A stretch of DNA of 7,014 bases. Source: an uncultured Mycoplasma sp. Its GTDB lineage: Bacteria; Bacillota_I; Bacilli_A; Mycoplasmatales; Metamycoplasmataceae. This document shows, piece after piece, positions 1-6,688 of this stretch. The notes under the pieces were generated by a model. It saw nothing but the letters and a program-made list of their open reading frames with translations, had not been told where the DNA came from and ran no database searches. A program made the position numbers and the translations under genes. The stretch covers positions 1-7,014 of the forward strand of contig CAMRBO010000028.1 in NCBI GenBank assembly GCA_947040465.1, written 5' to 3'. Every line of letters begins with the position of its first letter. Position 1 is the first letter of the stretch.

Positions 1-1080
1 AATTGCTGCTGCTGAATCACCACCACCAATTATAGAAAATGCATTTGGTTGAGCTGCAATTATATTTGCAATTGCTTCTGTTCCTGTTTTATAATTATCA
101 AATTCCGCAACTCCCATTGGGCCATTTCAAACAATTGTTTTTGCACCTGCTAAGATATTTCTAAATAATTTAATTGTCTTAGGACCAATATCAAGACCCA
201 TATATCCTTTAGGGATTTCTAGAGAGTTACCATAATTATATAATGGTTTAGAGTTTGAAAAATCTTTTGAAATAGCCGCATCAATCGGTAAAATAATTTT
301 GTCAGAATACTTTTGCATATATTCTTTTGCTAATGGAATTTTATCAACTTCTATCAACGAAGAACCTATTGATATACCTTGAGCAGCCAAAAAAGTATTT
401 GACATTGCTCCACCAATTATTAAATAATCAATTTTGTCAATTAAATTATTAATAACTCTAATTTTATCACTAATTTTTGCTCCACCAATAATTGCAATAA
501 ATGGTTTTTGATTCCCATAAATCGCTTTTGCTAACATTGAAAGTTCTTCTTGAACTAAAAAACCAATTGCTGATTCTTTTATATTTTTAGCTATTCCAAC
601 ATTTGATGCATGTGATCTATGTACAGTTCCGAAAGCATCATTAATAAATACATCTCCTAAACTTGCTCAATATTTACCTAAATTTTCTGTATTTTTTGAT
701 TCAGAATTATTGTTTAAATCTTCAAATCTAGTATTTTCAAGCATTAAAACTTCTCCAGCAACCATATTTTTAATTTTGTCTTCTAAAACTTTTCCTTTTG
801 TTTCCGGAACAAAAATAACTGGCTGCTTCAATATCTTACTTAACTCAACAGAAACCACATTTAAAGATTTAGTTGCTTTATCTTGGTTATTTTTCACTCT
901 ACCTAAATGCGAAAGCAAAATAACTTTTGCTCCTGCTTGTATTGCATATGAAATAGTAGGAATGGCTGCTTCAATACGTTTATTAGAAGTTATAACTCCA
1001 TTTTTAATAGGTACATTAAAATCTACTCTAATCAATACTTTTTTGCCCTTTAAATTTAAATCTTTTATTGTTTTTTTCAT
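1..1080 (-). CDS. pgk: Phosphoglycerate kinase (3' end cut by window edge)
   Basis: Cytoplasmic glycolytic enzyme that transfers the acyl phosphate of 1,3-bisphosphoglycerate to ADP, giving ATP and 3-phosphoglycerate. The frame gives 360 codons inside the window and ends at the GGGDSAAA motif, so about 40 C-terminal residues (including the usual STGGGA segment) lie beyond position 1. Visible family motifs in order are RVDFNVP (residues 18-24), SHLGR (57-61), [23 protein letters not shown] and [11 protein letters not shown]. Two in-frame TGA codons (667-669 and 127-129) must be Trp; the second sits in the conserved WNGPMG motif, which is strong proof of code 4. I chose the ATG at 1080: an AGAAAG ribosome binding site at 1092-1087 lies 6 bases from it but abuts the alternative ATG at 1086. 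Divergent from gpmI, which acts on its product. Identification is essentially certain; the exact start is less so. Confidence 0.97.
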
Positions 1081-1148
1081 AATCATCTTTCTTTTTGTTT
1101 TTTTTATAAACTAGTTATAAATTTAACATTTTTTAATATTTTCTTTTT

Positions 1149-1177
1149 ATTATATCAACTATTTTTCAATTGTTCAA
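1149..1177 (-). promoter_or_regulatory. Sigma-70 type promoter for pgk
   Basis: On the minus strand there is TTGAAC (1177-1172), a 17-base spacer, and a perfect TATAAT (1154-1149). This is close to the consensus for the housekeeping sigma factor. It lies about 70 bases upstream of the pgk start, which would give a leader of roughly 60 bases. It is the best-looking promoter in the window, fitting a highly expressed glycolytic gene. Inferred from sequence only. Confidence 0.7.
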
Positions 1178-1243
1178 TATAATTGCATATTTTACAAATG
1201 AAATTTACAATAACATTAATAGAATGAAAACTAAACTTTCGAC

Positions 1244-1271
1244 TTTTAAAGACTTTATTTTATTATATAAT
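1244..1271 (+). promoter_or_regulatory. Probable promoter for gpmI
   Basis: A perfect TATAAT at 1266-1271 lies 28 bases before the gpmI start. The -35 match is weak (TTTTAA at 1244-1249, spacer 16), as is common in mollicutes, where the -10 box carries most of the signal. The transcript would start near 1278, leaving a leader of about 20 bases that contains the AGAGGA ribosome binding site (1288-1293, 6 bases before ATG). Confidence 0.5.
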
Positions 1272-1299
1272 AATTAAAATAAAGAATAGAGGAATACAT

Positions 1300-2802
1300 A
1301 TGAAAAAACCAGTAGTGTTAACAATAATAGATGGATTAGGAATTAGAAAAGAAAAACAAGGAAATGCATTTGCATTAGCCAATACACCTACATTTGATGA
1401 TTTATTCACTAATTATCCTCACTCAATAATTCAGGCTTCAGGAGAATTTGTCGGACTTCCAGAAGATCAAATGGGAAATAGTGAAGTAGGACACCTCAAT
1501 ATAGGTGCAGGAGAAATTGTTTACACAGGTTTATCGTTAATTGGAAAAGCAATAAAAGATGGAGAATACAAAAGTAATAGAAAATTTATTGAAGCGTTTG
1601 ATGATGTTAAAAAGAATAATTCAACCCTTCATTTAATGGGGTTGCTTTCAGATGGTGGAGTTCATTCATTGGAACAACACTTATTTTTGTTAATCGATTC
1701 TGCTCATGAATATGGAATTAAAAAATTAAGTGTTCATATTTTTGGAGATGGAAGAGATGTTGCACCAAAATGCATTATTGATTCATTAAAAAAATTAGAA
1801 GAACAATTAAATAAATATAACTATAACTTAGCATCTATTTCTGGAAGATTTTACGCAATGGATAGAGATCAAATGTTTGATAGAAATGATCAAGCATATA
1901 ATGCTATTATAGGTGAATCAAATAAAGTGTTTTCTTCCGGAGTTCAATATGTTGAAGAACAATATAAAGAAGATATCTCAGACGAATTTTTAATTCCTGC
2001 AATTAATAAAGATGGTGATTTTGTAAAAGATGGTGATTCAATTATCTTCTTCAATTTCAGACCTGATAGAGCAAGACAATTAGCTCATTTATTTATTGGT
2101 TCAAAATTATATAAGGCTAATCCTACTAAAGCTGTAAAAATAAATAAATTTGTTTCAATGATGAAATACGAAGGTATTGATTCAATCATTGCTTATTCAG
2201 AAATGGAAGTTAAGAATACTATCGGTAAGGTATTATCAGAAAATGGTTTAAAGCAGTTAAGATTGGCAGAAACACAAAAGTATGCACATGTTACATTTTT
2301 TATGGATGGTGGTTTAGATATCGTTTATCCAAATTCTGAACGTATCATGATTGACTCTATAAAAATTGACTCTTATGCTGACGCCCCACAAATGTCAGCA
2401 AAAGAAATCACTGACAAATTATTAGAAGTGATGGATAAATTTGATGTTGTAATTATGAATTTTGCCAACCCCGATATGGTTGGACACACTGGAAATTTAA
2501 AATCAGCCATTAAAGCTGTTGAAATTTTAGATGAGCAATTAGGTAGAATTAAAAGAAAGATTGAAATGACTGATGGAATCCAATTTATTACAGCTGATCA
2601 CGGAAATGCTGAAATAACTGAAGATGAAAAAGGTAATCCTGCGACAAAACACACATCATGTCCTGTAATGTTAATAACAACAGATAAATCATTAAAACTA
2701 AAAGACGGTAAGCTTGCAAATATAGCTCCAACAATACTGGATTATTTAAACATTAAAAAACCTTCTTCTATGAAAGAAGAAAGTTTAATAATCAAAAAAT
2801 AA
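1300..2802 (+). CDS. gpmI: 2,3-bisphosphoglycerate-independent phosphoglycerate mutase
   Basis: Cytoplasmic, metal-dependent (Mn in Bacillus) enzyme that interconverts 3- and 2-phosphoglycerate through a phosphoserine intermediate. The 500-residue length is close to the family norm of about 510. All key residues known from the Bacillus stearothermophilus enzyme have counterparts. The metal ligands and nucleophile are Asp11, Ser61 (in GNSEVGH), Asp392 and His396 (PDMVGH), Asp433-His434 (TADHGN) and His451. The substrate-binding residues are His122, Arg152-Asp153, Arg183, Arg189, Arg254, Arg257 and Lys327. Layout is an alkaline-phosphatase-like phosphatase half (N- and C-terminal parts) with an inserted phosphotransferase domain, roughly residues 75-300. 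The start is supported by AGAGGA six bases upstream and by MKKPVVLTIIDG aligning with family N-termini. The protein has no tryptophan at all; the usual DGWG reads DGLG here. Divergent from pgk, the preceding step in glycolysis. Confidence 0.98.
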   Translation: MKKPVVLTIIDGLGIRKEKQGNAFALANTPTFDDLFTNYPHSIIQASGEFVGLPEDQMGNSEVGHLNIGAGEIVYTGLSLIGKAIKDGEYKSNRKFIEAFDDVKKNNSTLHLMGLLSDGGVHSLEQHLFLLIDSAHEYGIKKLSVHIFGDGRDVAPKCIIDSLKKLEEQLNKYNYNLASISGRFYAMDRDQMFDRNDQAYNAIIGESNKVFSSGVQYVEEQYKEDISDEFLIPAINKDGDFVKDGDSIIFFNFRPDRARQLAHLFIGSKLYKANPTKAVKINKFVSMMKYEGIDSIIAYSEMEVKNTIGKVLSENGLKQLRLAETQKYAHVTFFMDGGLDIVYPNSERIMIDSIKIDSYADAPQMSAKEITDKLLEVMDKFDVVIMNFANPDMVGHTGNLKSAIKAVEILDEQLGRIKRKIEMTDGIQFITADHGNAEITEDEKGNPATKHTSCPVMLITTDKSLKLKDGKLANIAPTILDYLNIKKPSSMKEESLIIKK

Positions 2803-2810
2803 TTCATATA

Positions 2811-2833
2811 AAATTTGTTCTTTTGTCAAATTT
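2811..2833 (+). terminator. Weak hairpin after gpmI, possible terminator
   Basis: AAATTTG (2811-2817) and CAAATTT (2827-2833) form a 7-bp stem with a 9-base loop, eight bases after the gpmI stop codon. The stem has one G-C pair and no clean run of T follows, so termination is only a suggestion from position. Confidence 0.22.
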
Positions 2834-2871
2834 ATTTACACTATCAAATAAATAACAAATTCATAAGACGC

Positions 2872-3073
2872 TTATTCAATCATTACCGCATTTCTTGGAG
2901 TGTCAAATCTTTTTGTTAACAATAATATCATTTGTTACAAAATATGTTTCTTTATAAATTATGAAATACCACTGATTTTTTTCTGCAGAACTTGAAGTTG
3001 TTTGTGATTTTATGTCAATCTTTAAAATATATTTTCACACTCAATAAAAGTTAAGAATATCAATTGTATTTTT
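2872..3073 (-). pseudogene. Decayed 3' part of an unidentified protein gene
   Basis: Read with code 4, the minus strand from 3073 is open without any ATG and gives a protein-like stretch containing AEKNQWYFIIYKETYFVTND. At the run of five A (T run at 2910-2914 on the plus strand) the original frame turns into Trp/Cys-rich, unconvincing sequence. Shifting by one base there gives NKRFDTPRNAVMIE followed by TAA at 2874-2872. The simplest reading is a gene remnant of about 66 codons with a one-base insertion in the A run and its 5' part lost: a TAA (3076-3074) precedes it and no start codon with a ribosome binding site is visible. I do not recognise the family. It lies downstream of the DUF2188 gene, separated from it by a hairpin. 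It could also be a chance open frame, since two stop codons instead of three make such frames more common under code 4. Confidence 0.4.
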
Positions 3074-3086
3074 TTAAAATTTATAA

Positions 3087-3112
3087 AAAATAATAAGAAA
3101 AAAATTCTTATT
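3087..3112 (-). terminator. AT-only hairpin ending the flavoprotein/DUF2188 operon
   Basis: On the minus strand AATAAGAA (3112-3105) and TTCTTATT (3099-3092) form a perfect 8-bp stem with a 5-base loop, followed by a T-rich tract, 24 bases past the DUF2188 stop. The stem has a single G-C pair, so it is weak, but its position and trailing T tract suit an intrinsic terminator of the minus-strand operon. Confidence 0.4.
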
Positions 3113-3135
3113 GATTATTATCTATTATTGTAAAA

Positions 3136-3558
3136 TTATTTAGATTTAAATTTGATTGTTTCTTGAATTGATCCATCAACTTTTCTAATGATTACTGTTG
3201 ATTCTTGATTTCCAGCTAATTCTTTAACTATTGCCAAAGCTTCTTCCTTGGTATCAACAACTCTAGTAACTTTAGTTGCATTTTCTTTTTTAACTTCTCA
3301 ACCTATTTTTTTACCATTTTTATCTTTTCTTGTTGAAACATAATAAATGTTTCTTCCAGAACTCTTTATTGTAGTTGATTGTGTATCATTTTTAGTTTGT
3401 GTCTTTGATGAAGTTGGTTTTACTACTTCTTTTTCTTTAGTAGACTCTTTAGACTCTTTGGTTGAAGTTGTTTTTACCACTTCTTTTTCTTTAATCGGTG
3501 TATTTTTTACTACTTCTTTTTCTTTATTTTTCTTGTTTTTTTTGTTTCAAAATGCCAT
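3136..3558 (-). CDS. DUF2188 domain protein with lysine-rich repeat N-terminus
   Basis: A 140-residue protein of unknown function. Residues 69-140 match the DUF2188 pattern as I know it: a short strand ending in YYV, then GWEVKKENA, the TKEEALAIVKELA helix, then a strand and a VDGSI turn (GSIQETIKF). Residues 1-68 are very rich in Lys, Glu, Thr and Ser and should be disordered; they hold three copies of KEKEVVK (12-18, 23-29, 41-47). There is no signal peptide or membrane segment. Trp4 and Trp87 are both TGA codons; Trp87 sits in the conserved GW of the domain. The start is supported by AAGGA at 3570-3566, seven bases upstream. This site begins directly after the stop of the flavoprotein gene, so the two are probably translationally coupled and made from one mRNA. 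The domain is widespread in bacteria but has no established activity, so none is assigned here. Confidence 0.85.
3422..3526 (-). repeat. Three in-frame copies of an 18-bp coding repeat
   Basis: The plus-strand sequence ACTACTTCTTTTTCTTTA occurs at 3422-3439 and 3509-3526, with one mismatch (ACCACTTC...) at 3476-3493. Copies are 54 and 33 bases apart, both multiples of three, so the reading frame is kept. Each copy encodes KEKEVVK of the DUF2188 protein. Such spacing would allow copy-number change without frameshift. Confidence 0.8.
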
Positions 3559-3570
3559 TGTATTTTCCTT

Positions 3571-4968
3571 TTATTTTATTTTTGTTGCTTTTGCTTTTAT
3601 TTTTTTCTCGTCCAAAACAAATTCATAATAATATTCAATAGCAGCGTTTCTTATAAATTCTGATTTAGAAAAGAAAGGAATATTTAATCATGCTAACTTA
3701 TGAAATTTTATTTTATTTTGATTTGCCAATACTAATAAATTTATTATTTCTGATGTTTCATAACCAATTAGTAACGCGCCTAATATTTCATGTTTTTTGT
3801 TTGTGAACACTTTTATTCTTCCATTTTGTCCTTTCAACTTTATTTTAAAATCGTTTTCAAAATCATAGATGAACTCATTATAAGGTATTTGTAAATGTTC
3901 TATTTGATTTTTATTCATTCCATAAAATGAAATGGATGGTTCTACATTTAAAGAAAACCCAAAATTATATAAATCTAATTTTGTCGACATACCAATAAAA
4001 CTTTGTGATAACAAAGATGCTTGATAATATCCTTGATGAGGATAAAGGTGTAATCCGTTGACATCACCAATAGCATAAAAATTTTCATGTTCTTTCATTT
4101 TTAATGAAGAACTTACAATAAACGCACCACTTCTGTTTTTGTATAATTCAAATGGGCATTCAATACTATCAGAATTCGGAACTCTTTTAGTTGAAATAAT
4201 TTTGTTAACTTCTATTGAACGTTCAATAGAATCTGTTTTAAGAGTTATTCTAATTGTGTTATCTGAAGTTTTTTCATGATCAATAATTTCGGATTCCAAA
4301 CATCAAGACATCAAATTGTTCTTAAATTCTTTTTTCAATGTTGCTTCAACTTCATCATCAAAATCATCAAATGGACTAATATTTGAATCTACAAAATAAA
4401 CTTTTGTACCTATTTTTGTAAGTGCTTGACCCAATTCAAGAGCTACTCAATTAGTTCCATAAATTGCAACTGTTTCTACCGAAGAATCAAGAGTAGATAA
4501 TTGAGAAGGGTTGATATACATTTCTTGTGTGATACCTCTTAGAGATAATTCTGGGTACTTTGACCCAGTAGCAAAAACTAATTTTTTGAACCCGAATTTT
4601 TCACCATTAACTTCTACAAAGTCTTTGGATAAAATTTTTGGAGTTCCTCTTATAAAGCGAACACTACTTCCTTCAAACATGCTTTCATCAAATGGTTTGT
4701 TAGCTTCTAATCTTGCTTGTTCCATTTCAGAATTAAATATTGAGTAAAACCTTTTCGTTTCAATACCCTTATATTTATTTGTTAAAAAAGAAAATAATTT
4801 AACATCTAAGCTTGATTTTATGCCCGGTTCTTGTTTATCTATAACTAAAACATTGGCATTATATTTCATTAAAATCTTAGCTAAAGTCATCCCTGTTTGT
4901 CCAGCACCGATGATAACTATATTGAAATGCGTAGTTTGATCTATCTCTTTTTTTTGTTTTTTTCTCAT
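3571..4968 (-). CDS. FAD/NAD(P)-dependent oxidoreductase, class I disulfide-reductase fold without redox cysteines
   Basis: A 465-residue cytoplasmic flavoprotein with the architecture and length of dihydrolipoamide dehydrogenase or mercuric reductase. Visible parts are the FAD-binding GAGQTG (21-26) with acidic Asp44 ending strand 2, ATGS (133-136), a second nucleotide-binding segment GTNWVALELG (171-180) with its first glycine pattern degraded, AIGDV (299-303, the second FAD contact), and a C-terminal dimerisation-like domain (about 340-465). The GGTCLNxGCxPSK disulfide motif expected after residue 47 is replaced by GIKSSLDVKLF. Only Cys223 and Cys271 exist in the whole protein, and the usual C-terminal HPTxxE is absent. 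It therefore cannot be a classical disulfide reductase; substrate unknown. Trp174, Trp222 and Trp427 are TGA. The start is supported by GGAGA at 4982-4978, nine bases upstream. It is followed 12 bases later by the DUF2188 gene in one operon and diverges from rsmE. Confidence 0.88.
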
Positions 4969-4985
4969 AATTAGAAATCTCCGAA

Positions 4986-5015
4986 TTGTGCTTTAAATAA
5001 GTTTTATATATTATA
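4986..5015. promoter_or_regulatory. Overlapping divergent promoters for the flavoprotein operon and rsmE
   Basis: The 85-bp gap between the two divergent genes contains TATAAT on the minus strand (5015-5010) with no good -35, about 40 bases before the flavoprotein start. On the plus strand TTGTGC (4986-4991), 17 bases and TATTAT (5009-5014) suit rsmE. The -10 boxes overlap, so RNA polymerase could probably serve only one direction at a time. Assigned from sequence pattern and position only. Confidence 0.4.
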
Positions 5016-5053
5016 ACAAAAAATAAATGATAAATTTTAGTAATATATATTTT

Positions 5054-5716
5054 ATGTATAGATTTTTTGTAGAGAATAAAGATGGCAATCATTTTGTATT
5101 ATCAAAAGAATTACTAAATCATTTAAAAGTAATAAGAATCAAAGATAAAAACATAATTTGTATTTATAGAGAGGTTTTTTATATTTGTAAACTTGAAAAT
5201 AATTTTGCAACCATTATTGAAAAATTAGATGGAGTTCATGAATATAAAAATCAAGTTATTCTATGTGCTGCTCTCATTAATATAAAAAGATTCGAATGAT
5301 TAATCCAAAAATCCGCAGAATTAGGTGTTACAAAACTTATTCCAATAATTACTAAAAATACAAATACTAAATATTATGAAATGGCTAAAGCAAAAAATAG
5401 TAGATGGAGTGAAATTTCTAAAAATTCTTGCGAGCAATCTTTTAGAAATAAAATCATGAAAATTGAAGAACCTATGTATTTTTCGGAATCTTTGAAAATA
5501 AATGCCAAATATAAAATAATTGCTCATGAAAAACACATTGAGGACAAAGTATCAATGTTAAATGATGATATAATTATATTAGTTGGTCCTGAAGGTGGAT
5601 TTGATGAAAAAGAGGTTGAAATGGCTAAAAAATATGGTTTTGATGTTGTTTCTTTAGGCAAAAGAATATTAAGGGCTGAAACTTCATCAATTTTTTTACT
5701 TTCAATAATAAAATAA
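5054..5716 (+). CDS. rsmE: 16S rRNA (uracil-1498-N3)-methyltransferase
   Basis: Uses S-adenosylmethionine to methylate N3 of U1498 in helix 44 of 16S rRNA in the 30S subunit. The 220 residues are slightly short for the family (about 240-250). Residues 1-70 correspond to the PUA-like RNA-binding domain and the remainder to the SPOUT (trefoil-knot) methyltransferase domain. The diagnostic knot motifs are present: GPEGGF (178-183) and LGKRILRAET (201-210), with EQSFRNK and the KRFEWLIQKSAELG segment also typical. Trp82 is TGA (5297-5299); another Trp is TGG. Start choice: MYRFFVE at 5054 aligns with the family start (MQRYFIE in Bacillus). An in-frame ATG at 5027 would add nine residues. Neither has a recognisable ribosome binding site, so the start rests on homology. 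Upstream of rplM-rpsI in the same direction, a sensible ribosome-related context, but rplM also has its own promoter. Confidence 0.93.
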
Positions 5717-5724
5717 TGTATAAT
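5695..5724 (+). promoter_or_regulatory. Promoter for rplM-rpsI-tRNA-Ile
   Basis: A perfect TATAAT (5719-5724) directly follows the rsmE stop codon, with TTTACT (5695-5700) 18 bases upstream as a partial -35. Transcription would begin near 5731, giving a leader of about 70 bases before rplM that starts just at the hairpin at 5736-5759. Confidence 0.5.
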
Positions 5725-5735
5725 AAATTAGCAAC

Positions 5736-5778
5736 ATTTACTACAAATATTAAGTAAATACCATTATAATTGGTAAAT
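5736..5778 (+). promoter_or_regulatory. Structured leader of the rplM operon
   Basis: ATTTACT (5736-5742) pairs perfectly with AGTAAAT (5753-5759), forming a 7-bp stem and 10-base loop. Directly after it, TACCA (5759-5763) and TGGTA (5771-5775) form a second small stem. ATTTAC could instead pair with GTAAAT at 5773-5778, which would disrupt both. Leaders upstream of L13 genes that probably bind a ribosomal protein are known in Firmicutes (the L13 leader family). Whether this belongs to that family cannot be decided by eye. Confidence 0.35.
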
Positions 5779-5801
5779 AAAAGAGAAAAAGAAGGTCTGC
5801 A

Positions 5802-6236
5802 ATGAGACAAACAACAATTGTTAAACATAAAGAAGTCGATAAGAATTGATATGTTATTGATGCTGAGGGACAAGTTTTAGGAAGACTTGCTGCTTTAGCT
5901 GCTACATATTTAAGAGGTAAAAATAAACCAACATTTACACCAAATGTTGATATGGGAGATAACATAATTGTTATTAATGCTGATAAAATAGTCCTTACTG
6001 CAAATAAAGAAAAAGATAAAACTTATTATTCTCACTCTGGTTATCCAGGTGGACTTAAAACAACTAATCCTGCTGAATTAAGAATTAAAAAACCTATTTC
6101 TATTGTCGAAAGAGCAATCAAAGGAATGATTCCACATACTAAACTAGGAAGCAAACAATATAGAAACCTTTATGTTTATGCAGGCCCTGAACATGAGCAA
6201 ATAGCACAACAACCTGTAAAGTTAGAGGTTAAATAA
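5802..6236 (+). CDS. rplM: 50S ribosomal protein L13
   Basis: Large-subunit protein that binds 23S rRNA early in assembly. The 144 residues match the normal size of about 142-145. Family signatures are visible: [15 protein letters not shown] near residues 16-30, [18 protein letters not shown] (about 37-54) and [16 protein letters not shown], then [12 protein letters not shown] and [16 protein letters not shown] at the end. Trp16 is encoded by TGA, at the Trp conserved in nearly all L13 proteins. The start has AGAAGG (5790-5795) six bases upstream. The TAA stop overlaps the rpsI ATG by one base (TAATG), the conserved L13-S9 gene order of bacteria, so the pair is co-transcribed and likely translationally coupled. 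Confidence 0.98.
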
Positions 6237-6634
6237 TGTCAAAAAATGAAATAGTTTATAGAGGTTTGGGGAGAAGAAAATCTTCAACAGCCAGAGTTAT
6301 AATTAAAAATGGTACTGGGAAATTTATCATTAATAAAAGAGACTCTAAGGAGTACTTAAGATCAGACATCCTTATCAAAGATGCATTGCAACCAATAGAG
6401 ATATTAGAATCAATGAATCAATGAGATATTAGTGTTAATGTTAAAGGTGGAGGTCTTGCAGGTCAAGCTGGAGCAATTCGTTTAGGAATAGCAAGAGCAT
6501 TAATAACTTCAAGTACCGATTACAGACCTAAACTTAAAAAAGAAGGTATGTTGACACGTGATGCAAGAATTAAAGAACGTAAAAAACCTGGTTTACGTAA
6601 AGCTAGAAAAGCTCGTCAATTCTCAAAACGTTAA
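6236..6634 (+). CDS. rpsI: 30S ribosomal protein S9
   Basis: Small-subunit head protein whose C-terminal tail reaches the P-site tRNA anticodon region. The 132 residues are the usual length. Typical segments are [12 protein letters not shown] (10-21), [34 protein letters not shown], and the highly basic end [13 protein letters not shown] with the universally conserved terminal SKR. Trp63 is a TGA codon (6422-6424). The AGAGG site (6224-6228) lies within the end of rplM, seven bases before the ATG, and the ATG overlaps the rplM stop by one base, which suggests coupled translation and equal output of L13 and S9. Confidence 0.98.
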
Positions 6635-6659
6635 TTATAAAAAACATTTTAGTAATCAT

Positions 6660-6682
6660 AAGTAAATATTATTCATTTACTT
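6660..6682 (+). promoter_or_regulatory. Perfect 8-bp hairpin between rpsI and tRNA-Ile
   Basis: AAGTAAAT (6660-6667) and ATTTACTT (6675-6682) form an 8-bp stem with a 7-base loop, ending six bases before the tRNA. No T run follows, so it is unlikely to terminate transcription. It could mark an RNA processing point that frees the tRNA 5' end or stabilises the rpsI mRNA end. The arms repeat those of the rplM leader hairpin. Confidence 0.4.
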
Positions 6683-6688
6683 AATTAT

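Noticed and set aside
1081..1086. Alternative pgk start two codons upstream (ATG at 1086)
   Set aside because: The AGAAAG site abuts this ATG directly, leaving no spacing; the ATG at 1080 is six bases away.
710..1114. Plus-strand open frame opposite the start of pgk
   Set aside because: Antisense to a certain gene; Phe/Leu/Ser-rich mirror composition and no ribosome binding site.
1198..1299. In-frame 34-codon upstream extension of gpmI from an ATG at 1198 (open under code 4)
   Set aside because: No ribosome binding site precedes it, its sequence is unlike the family N-terminus, it contains the likely -10 box of gpmI, and the ATG at 1300 has AGAGGA at ideal distance.
2768..2871. Continuation of the minus-strand open frame past the A run to a TAG inside gpmI
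   Set aside because: The sequence becomes rich in TGA-encoded Trp, Ile and Phe and overlaps the end of gpmI antisense; the one-base-shifted frame reads better and ends sooner.
3100..3530. CRISPR-like or satellite array
   Set aside because: The only regular repeats are three short coding copies with unequal spacing and no unique spacers; no leader or cas genes are present.
3347..3628. Plus-strand open frame opposite the DUF2188 gene
   Set aside because: Its hydrophobic TTSFSL repeats are the antisense reading of the KEKEVVK repeats; the minus-strand gene has domain similarity, coupling and a good ribosome binding site.
4511..4747. Plus-strand open frame within the flavoprotein gene
   Set aside because: Antisense to the FAD-binding coding sequence, no supporting start signal.
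5321..5536. Minus-strand open frame opposite rsmE
   Set aside because: Phe-rich antisense of a recognised methyltransferase gene.
5765..5770. Second TATAAT upstream of rplM as a promoter
   Set aside because: No acceptable -35 at proper distance and it sits inside the TACCA/TGGTA stem; kept only as part of the leader.
5625..5965. Two minus-strand open frames across the rsmE end and rplM start
   Set aside because: Antisense to two identified genes and crossing their promoter and leader; no recognisable domain.
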